This document shows, one piece after another, positions 6,771 through 10,405 of a stretch of DNA of 10,405 bases. Each line of letters begins with the position of its first letter. Within the stretch, counting starts at the first letter, position 1. Source of the DNA: Verrucomicrobiales bacterium (GTDB lineage Bacteria; Verrucomicrobiota; Verrucomicrobiia; Limisphaerales; SXQI01); the NCBI GenBank assembly GCA_028293365.1, contig JAQGOX010000766.1:1-10405 (forward strand). The letters run 5' to 3'. A program made the translations under genes and the position numbers. Below the pieces are notes generated by a model that searched no databases, had not been told where the DNA came from, and saw nothing but the letters and a program-made list of their open reading frames with translations.

Positions 6771-7313
6771 TCAGGCTACGAAATCGCGTTCTTTTTCGCG
6801 AACCACTAAAACGGGACAACCGGCGTGACGGACGATTTGCTCGGCCGTACTTCCCAATAATACGTGTGCCAGTCCGGTTCTTCCATGTGTAGAAACAACG
6901 ATCAAGTCCGCACCCGATTCTTTGGCAAGTCTGATGATCTCGACCCAGGGTTTGCCGATTCGTATTTCAGAACTGCACGGCGCGATGAGTTTTGATTGAG
7001 TCACGATTCTCCGCAGCAATTTTTTAGCGGCTTGGTATGCAGCGGATTCAATCGATGCGACATCGATCATGAGCATCTCGGGGGTTGGTGTGTACGGTTC
7101 TACGATGTGAACAAACACAACCTCCGCTTTCGATCCTGCGGCAAACGCCAGCGCATAACGGACCGTCTTTTCGGAACAGTCCGAAAAGTCCACCGGCACA
7201 AGCACCTTTTTCAAGGAGATCTTTGATTCCGAAGCCGTTCCCGGCAAAGCTTGCTCCTCTGGGGCCAGCTCAAGAGCCACTCCTCCCGTTTTCTTGATTT
7301 TCTTTATTTTCAT
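6771..7313 (-). CDS. Universal stress protein, UspA family
   Basis: Single-domain Usp of 180 residues, likely cytoplasmic and ATP-binding. A Lys-rich N-terminal extension (about 1-34, MKIKKIKKTGG) precedes the Usp fold. The fold starts KVLVPVDFSDCSE with the nucleotide-contacting Asp42, continues with helix AVRYALAFA-type residues and EVVFVHIVEPY, and ends ADLIVVSTHGRTGLAHVLLGSTAEQIVRHAGCPVLVVR. This holds the ATP-binding pattern (HG at 143-144, nine residues, then GS at 154-155); the first Gly of the classical pattern is Ser141, as in many bacterial members. The ATG at 7313 is chosen because GGGAGG lies 9 bases upstream. An in-frame GTG at 7436 would add 41 very Lys-rich residues. Usp proteins aid survival under starvation, redox or oxygen stress. 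Its position beside the oxidase operon fits a low-oxygen or energy-stress role, but this is inference. Confidence 0.92.
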   Translation of the reverse strand: MKIKKIKKTGGVALELAPEEQALPGTASESKISLKKVLVPVDFSDCSEKTVRYALAFAAGSKAEVVFVHIVEPYTPTPEMLMIDVASIESAAYQAAKKLLRRIVTQSKLIAPCSSEIRIGKPWVEIIRLAKESGADLIVVSTHGRTGLAHVLLGSTAEQIVRHAGCPVLVVREKERDFVA

Positions 7314-7322
7314 AGAGTATTT

Positions 7323-7328
7323 CCTCCC
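7323..7328 (-). promoter_or_regulatory. Ribosome binding site deciding the universal stress protein start
   Basis: GGGAGG on the minus strand, 9 bases before ATG 7313-7311. No comparable site precedes the upstream GTG at 7436, so the shorter 180-residue protein is preferred. Confidence 0.7.
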
Positions 7329-7465
7329 AGGTTTGCTTTTCGTTTTCTTCGTTTGAAGCTTGCTCGCATTGGTTTTCAATTGCTTGCTCTTTTTTGTCGA
7401 TTGCAAAGACAATTTTGCCTGAGGCTGCCCTTTCACGGAATGTGTAATTGCAAAAAGCCTAATAC

Positions 7466-7477
7466 TTGCGGCCGCAA
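7466..7477. repeat. 12-base perfect palindrome upstream of the stress-protein gene
   Basis: TTGCGGCCGCAA is fully self-complementary. It lies about 150 bases before the preferred start of the stress-protein gene and could be an operator half-site pair, or chance. Confidence 0.3.
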
Positions 7478-7560
7478 ATCGCTGCCTGTGGCTAGAAGTG
7501 GACTCAATTTGAGGGCAATTCGCTCTGATCCCCGATTTGCCTATTTCCCCCCGCGTCCTT

Positions 7561-7596
7561 TCAGGCTAACCCCCCATAGCGCTTACGGTTGGCTGA
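7561..7596 (-). repeat. Imperfect hairpin in the mpl to stress-protein spacer
   Basis: TCAGGCTAACC (7561-7571) can pair with GGTTGGCTGA (7587-7596) with one bulged G and one G-T pair, leaving a 15-base loop that contains AGCGCT. No T-run follows on either strand. It may be a leader structure or fortuitous. Confidence 0.3.
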
Positions 7597-7645
7597 GCTA
7601 ATTTAAAGCACGTGATGGGTTTACGTTGGTTTTTTCCCGACACGC

Positions 7646-7674
7646 ATGGGCGGCTCAGGACTAGGGCCGCCCAT
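7646..7674. repeat. Strong intergenic hairpin (possible REP-like element or RNA processing/termination structure)
   Basis: ATGGGCGGC (7646-7654) pairs perfectly with GCCGCCCAT (7666-7674). Two more pairs (T-G, C-G) extend the stem inward to 11 bp with a 7-base loop. It lies about 130 bases past the mpl stop. No T-run follows on the minus strand, and on the plus strand a T-run appears only about 30 bases later, so it is not a textbook terminator. A dispersed REP-like repeat, an mRNA 3'-end stabiliser or a processing site are alternatives. Confidence 0.55.
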
Positions 7675-7805
7675 TCCCGTTCTGACTCCGCTCGTCTCGT
7701 AATTCTTTTTCCCACTCTATTCTGAGATCCCTGGGTTTGAATCGTTATCGAGGGTAGTTGCCCTTCGCTGAACGGCGAATGAAACCGCATTTCACCCTGT
7801 AGAAA

Positions 7806-9197
7806 TTATTTGGCGAGGGCGGCCAGCAATTTTTCGTGAATGCCGCCAAAACCGCCATTGCTGAAAACGCAAATAACATCGCCCTCTATGGCCGAAACAG
7901 TAACGTGCTCGACTATGGAGTCCACATTGGAGAGATAAGCCGCCTGGATCTTTCCGGCGCGAAGTGTGGCGATCAATTGCTCGGGGTTGAGGCGTTCAGA
8001 GGGATGGAGTTGCTCGAGTCGTGCGATTTCCGAAATGAGAACAGAATCGGCGAGTCCAAGTGCTTCGGCGAGTTCGTTCTGAAAGACATTCCGCCGCGTG
8101 GTGTTGGACCGAGGTTCGAAAATAGCACAGAGATTTCGTCCTGGAAACTTGACGCGCAAGGCGCGCAACGTTTCGCGAATCGCGGTTGGGTGATGACCAA
8201 AATCATCGACTACTGTAACGCCGCCGCGTGTGCCACGAACCTCCATCCGTCGGCGAATTCCGGTGAATGTTTCAAACCCGGATTGGATTTGATCCAGCGA
8301 TAAACCGCAGTGCCTGGCACAAGCTGCAACGGCCAGGGCGTTTCGTAGATTCAATTCTCCGGTGAGCGGAATCCGAAGCTTTCGGCCGAAAATTTCGAAC
8401 TCTGAGGAATCGTTGCCGTATTTTTGGCTTAGCGCCTGGATATCATTATTATCTCCCAGTCCAAAACGTGAAATTGGACAGTGCTTAACGGCGAGCAGCG
8501 GGGCGAGATTTGCATCATCTCCGTTTGCGAGAAGGAGTCCGTTGCGCGGAATGATATTGATCAGGCGCCTGAACGAGGTTTGAACGGAAGCAAGATTTTC
8601 AAAAATATCCGCGTGATCAAACTCGAGGTTATTGATGATCACCACTTCCGGAAGGTAATGAATAAATTTGCTCCGTTTGTCGAAAAAGGCGGTGTCGTAC
8701 TCGTCGCCCTCGATGACGAACCATTTGGAATCGCGGAACCGGGCTCCCTGTCCCAAATTATTGGGGATGCCACCGATCAAATAACTGGGTTCAAGGCCAT
8801 TGTGTTCAAATACCCAGGCGAGGAGCGATGTCGTGGTTGTTTTGCCATGGGTGCCGCTCACAACCAGCGAATGTTTGCCGCGGATAAAATATTCTTTGAG
8901 CAGTTCCGGGAGCGAACAATAGCGAAGTTTTCGTTCCAGGGCAGCTTCGGCTTCCGGGTTACCCCGGGAGATCGCATTGCCGATTACGACGAGATCGGGC
9001 TTGTGGTCCAGGTTTGACTCTGCGTAACCGCTCATGACCGTAACCTGCCGCTGTTCCAGAAATGTGGACATGGGCGGGTAAACGTTTTGGTCAGACCCGG
9101 TTACTTCGAAGCCGCGTTCCTTGAGGGCGACTGCGCAGGAAGCCATTGCGGTGCCGCAGATCCCCACAAAGTGGACGGAGCGAATGGAAGGAATCAT
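7806..9197 (-). CDS. mpl: UDP-N-acetylmuramate:L-alanyl-gamma-D-glutamyl-meso-diaminopimelate ligase (Mpl)
   Basis: ATP-dependent Mur-family ligase of 463 residues that joins recycled murein tripeptide to UDP-MurNAc in the cytoplasm. The N-terminal Rossmann domain carries GICGTAMAS (12-20) and TGSDQNVYPPMS (33-44). The central domain has the P-loop GTHGKTTTT (115-123), IEGDEYDTAFFDKRSKF (162-178) and NNLEFDHADIF (189-199). The C-terminal domain has DDFGHHPTA (331-339), FEPRSNTTRR (360-369) and SNGGFGGIH (446-454). The NVYPPMS and DEYDTAFFDKRSKF motifs separate Mpl from MurC, the close paralogue that adds L-alanine. Length is as expected and all motifs are intact. The start is 9 bases after the gatB stop with no clear Shine-Dalgarno site, so translation is probably coupled to gatB. 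The gene implies meso-diaminopimelate peptidoglycan and its recycling. Confidence 0.95.
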   Translation of the reverse strand: MIPSIRSVHFVGICGTAMASCAVALKERGFEVTGSDQNVYPPMSTFLEQRQVTVMSGYAESNLDHKPDLVVIGNAISRGNPEAEAALERKLRYCSLPELLKEYFIRGKHSLVVSGTHGKTTTTSLLAWVFEHNGLEPSYLIGGIPNNLGQGARFRDSKWFVIEGDEYDTAFFDKRSKFIHYLPEVVIINNLEFDHADIFENLASVQTSFRRLINIIPRNGLLLANGDDANLAPLLAVKHCPISRFGLGDNNDIQALSQKYGNDSSEFEIFGRKLRIPLTGELNLRNALAVAACARHCGLSLDQIQSGFETFTGIRRRMEVRGTRGGVTVVDDFGHHPTAIRETLRALRVKFPGRNLCAIFEPRSNTTRRNVFQNELAEALGLADSVLISEIARLEQLHPSERLNPEQLIATLRAGKIQAAYLSNVDSIVEHVTVSAIEGDVICVFSNGGFGGIHEKLLAALAK

Positions 9198-9206
9198 GAG
9201 GCGGAG

Positions 9207-10405
9207 TTATCCTTTGATTTTGCGTGCGAGGATCTCGCCAACCAAATTTGGGTTTGCCTTGCCTTTGCTGAGCTTCATGACTTGCCCCTTCAAAAAGTTC
9301 AGCGCCGCTTCTTTCCCGGCACGGAAGTCGTCGGCGCTTTTCGGGTTTGCCGCAATTGCCTCATCGCAGAACTTTTCAATTGCGCCGGTATCGCTCACCT
9401 GGGCAAGTCCCATTTTCTGTACGATGTCGTTCGGGGTTTCACCTGAAGTGAACATTTCCGCAAAAACTTCCTGGGCGATCTTGGTGCTGATTTTGCCGCT
9501 ATCAACAAGTCCGATCAGTTCGAGGATTCCTGAGGGCTGAATTTTAACTTCTGAGAGAGTGATTTGTGATTCAGTAATTTTGGCGCGAAGATTGTTAATG
9601 ACCCAGTTTGCGACTGCTTTCGGATTCTTCGTTTGCCTGGCGATCTGCTCGAAATAATCCCCAAGGGGGACATCATTTACGAAGGTTTCAGCATCCGGAG
9701 CTGGAAGCTGATAATCAGTTATGAACCGGCGTTTGCGCGCCAGCGGCAGTTCGACGACCCGGGACTGAACCGCTGCAATCCATTCATCGGTGGGGACGAA
9801 CGGCATCAAGTCTGGCTCCGGGAAGTAACGATAATCGTGCGCCTGCTCTTTGCTGCGCATGCTTTCGGTGATGCAGCCCACGTCGTCCCAGCGCCGGGTT
9901 TCCTGGCGCAATTTGTTTCCGCGAGTTACCTCGGAGATTTGTCGGGGAATTTCGTGCTCCAGGGCGCGCCGCACGCCGCTGAAGCTGTTCATGTTTTTGA
10001 TTTCGATTTTGGCGCCCAGTTCTGTTTGGCCCTTCGGTCGAACGCTGACGTTTACATCGCATCGCACCATCCCTTTTTCCATGTCACAGTCGCTGACACC
10101 GCCGTACATCAAAATGTCTTTGAGGGCGTTGAGATAGGCATACGCCATATCCGCGCCAGTGATATCTGGTTCCGAAACAATTTCGAGCAACGGCACGCCG
10201 GCCCTATTAAAATCGACACCGCTATTCCGATCGAAGTGGAAGTTCTTACCCACATCTTCTTCAAGATGCGCGCGCGTAATCCGTACGCGTGAAATACCGC
10301 CGTTGAATTCAAAATCGACAAAGCCATTCATTGTCGAAGGTTTATCATACTGTGTGATTTGATAGTTTTTCGGCGCGTCCGGATAAAAATAGTTTTTACG
10401 ATCGA
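9207..10405 (-). CDS. gatB: Aspartyl/glutamyl-tRNA(Asn/Gln) amidotransferase subunit B (GatB), start outside window
   Basis: About 399 C-terminal codons are present; the reading frame is open to the window edge, so the N-terminal 70-80 residues are missing. An internal ATG at 10331 is not the start, because conserved sequence precedes it (DRKNYFYPDAPKNYQITQYD). Other GatB signatures are HLEEDVGK, VDFNRAGVPLLEIVSEPDI, RCDVNVSVRPKG, KIEIKNMNSFSGVRRALEHEI, QETRRWD and RSKEQAHDYRYFPEPDL in the catalytic kinase-like part. The C-terminal helical and YqeY-like tRNA-binding part follows and ends ARKIKG. GatB activates the misacylated Glu-tRNA(Gln) or Asp-tRNA(Asn) within GatCAB, using ammonia from GatA. 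The organism thus probably makes at least one of these aminoacyl-tRNAs by transamidation. mpl follows after 9 bases. Confidence 0.97.
   Translation of the reverse strand, partial: DRKNYFYPDAPKNYQITQYDKPSTMNGFVDFEFNGGISRVRITRAHLEEDVGKNFHFDRNSGVDFNRAGVPLLEIVSEPDITGADMAYAYLNALKDILMYGGVSDCDMEKGMVRCDVNVSVRPKGQTELGAKIEIKNMNSFSGVRRALEHEIPRQISEVTRGNKLRQETRRWDDVGCITESMRSKEQAHDYRYFPEPDLMPFVPTDEWIAAVQSRVVELPLARKRRFITDYQLPAPDAETFVNDVPLGDYFEQIARQTKNPKAVANWVINNLRAKITESQITLSEVKIQPSGILELIGLVDSGKISTKIAQEVFAEMFTSGETPNDIVQKMGLAQVSDTGAIEKFCDEAIAANPKSADDFRAGKEAALNFLKGQVMKLSKGKANPNLVGEILARKIKG

Larger units (their letters stand above)
7314..7805. other. Intergenic region between mpl and the stress-protein gene
   Basis: About 490 bases without a convincing gene. 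It holds several potential structures: a 12-base palindrome (7466-7477), an imperfect hairpin (7561-7596), a strong hairpin (7646-7674) and, just after mpl, two adjacent small repeats (AGGG/CCCT at 7751-7764 and TTCGC/GCGAA at 7764-7779). None has the T-run of an intrinsic terminator on the minus strand. A promoter for the stress gene should lie here, but I see no clear -35/-10 pair. A 74-codon minus-strand reading from 7790 has a GGTGA-like site but no protein-like character and runs through the hairpins. Confidence 0.5.

Noticed and set aside
6501..6809. 102-codon plus-strand frame over the spacer near 6500-6800
   Set aside because: It overlaps the ends of two minus-strand genes, has a composition unlike the neighbours and has no motif.
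7730..7760. tRNA T-arm-like string (GGGTTTGAATC)
   Set aside because: The flanking bases do not form a T-stem, and no acceptor, D or anticodon arm can be drawn around it.
7566..7790. 74-codon minus-strand frame after mpl with a GGTGA-like ribosome site
   Set aside because: No protein-like pattern or recognisable family, and it passes through the intergenic hairpins; more likely non-coding.
8481..9017. 178-codon plus-strand frame inside mpl
   Set aside because: It is a reverse-frame shadow of an intact mpl with all Mur-ligase motifs.
7806..9197. MurC instead of Mpl
   Set aside because: The NVYPPMS and DEYDTAFFDKRSKF motifs and the overall pattern fit Mpl; MurC differs at these places.

Overview
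The window is a compact bacterial chromosomal segment in which every recognisable gene reads on the minus strand. From right to left the order is gatB (start outside the window), mpl, an intergenic stretch of about 490 bases, a universal stress protein gene, a short unrecognised gene, and then a tightly packed cbb3-type cytochrome c oxidase cluster: ccoI, ccoS, fused ccoNO, ccoQ, ccoP and ccoG. ccoG runs off the left edge.

The oxidase cluster (about 1-6490) is the core of the window. ccoNO fuses the haem-copper catalytic subunit to a membrane-anchored mono-haem cytochrome c. ccoQ is a one-helix subunit. ccoP carries a single haem-binding motif instead of the two found in the proteobacterial protein. 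The maturation genes ccoI (copper P-type ATPase) and ccoS lie upstream of the structural genes, and ccoG (ferredoxin-like) lies downstream. Junctions are ATGA or GTGA overlaps, a 1-base gap, an 8-base overlap and a 20-base overlap, so the set is very probably one translationally coupled operon for high-affinity, low-oxygen respiration.

The right-hand part holds two housekeeping genes. gatB encodes an amidotransferase subunit that makes Gln-tRNA and/or Asn-tRNA. mpl encodes a murein-peptide recycling ligase. They are 9 bases apart and probably co-transcribed. Mpl implies peptidoglycan with meso-diaminopimelate, hence a Gram-negative-type wall.

The fused CcoNO, mono-haem CcoP, maturation-first gene order, moderate GC and frequent lack of clear Shine-Dalgarno sites suggest a Verrucomicrobiota-like organism. 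Bacteroidota, Planctomycetota or a related phylum cannot be excluded from the sequence alone. I see no mobile element, CRISPR array, tRNA or rRNA. The most unusual non-coding signals are a perfect 12-bp inverted repeat just inside ccoI and an 11-bp-stem hairpin between mpl and the stress-protein gene. I found no clear case for an entirely new system; the best candidate for new biology is the unrecognised gene in front of ccoI.
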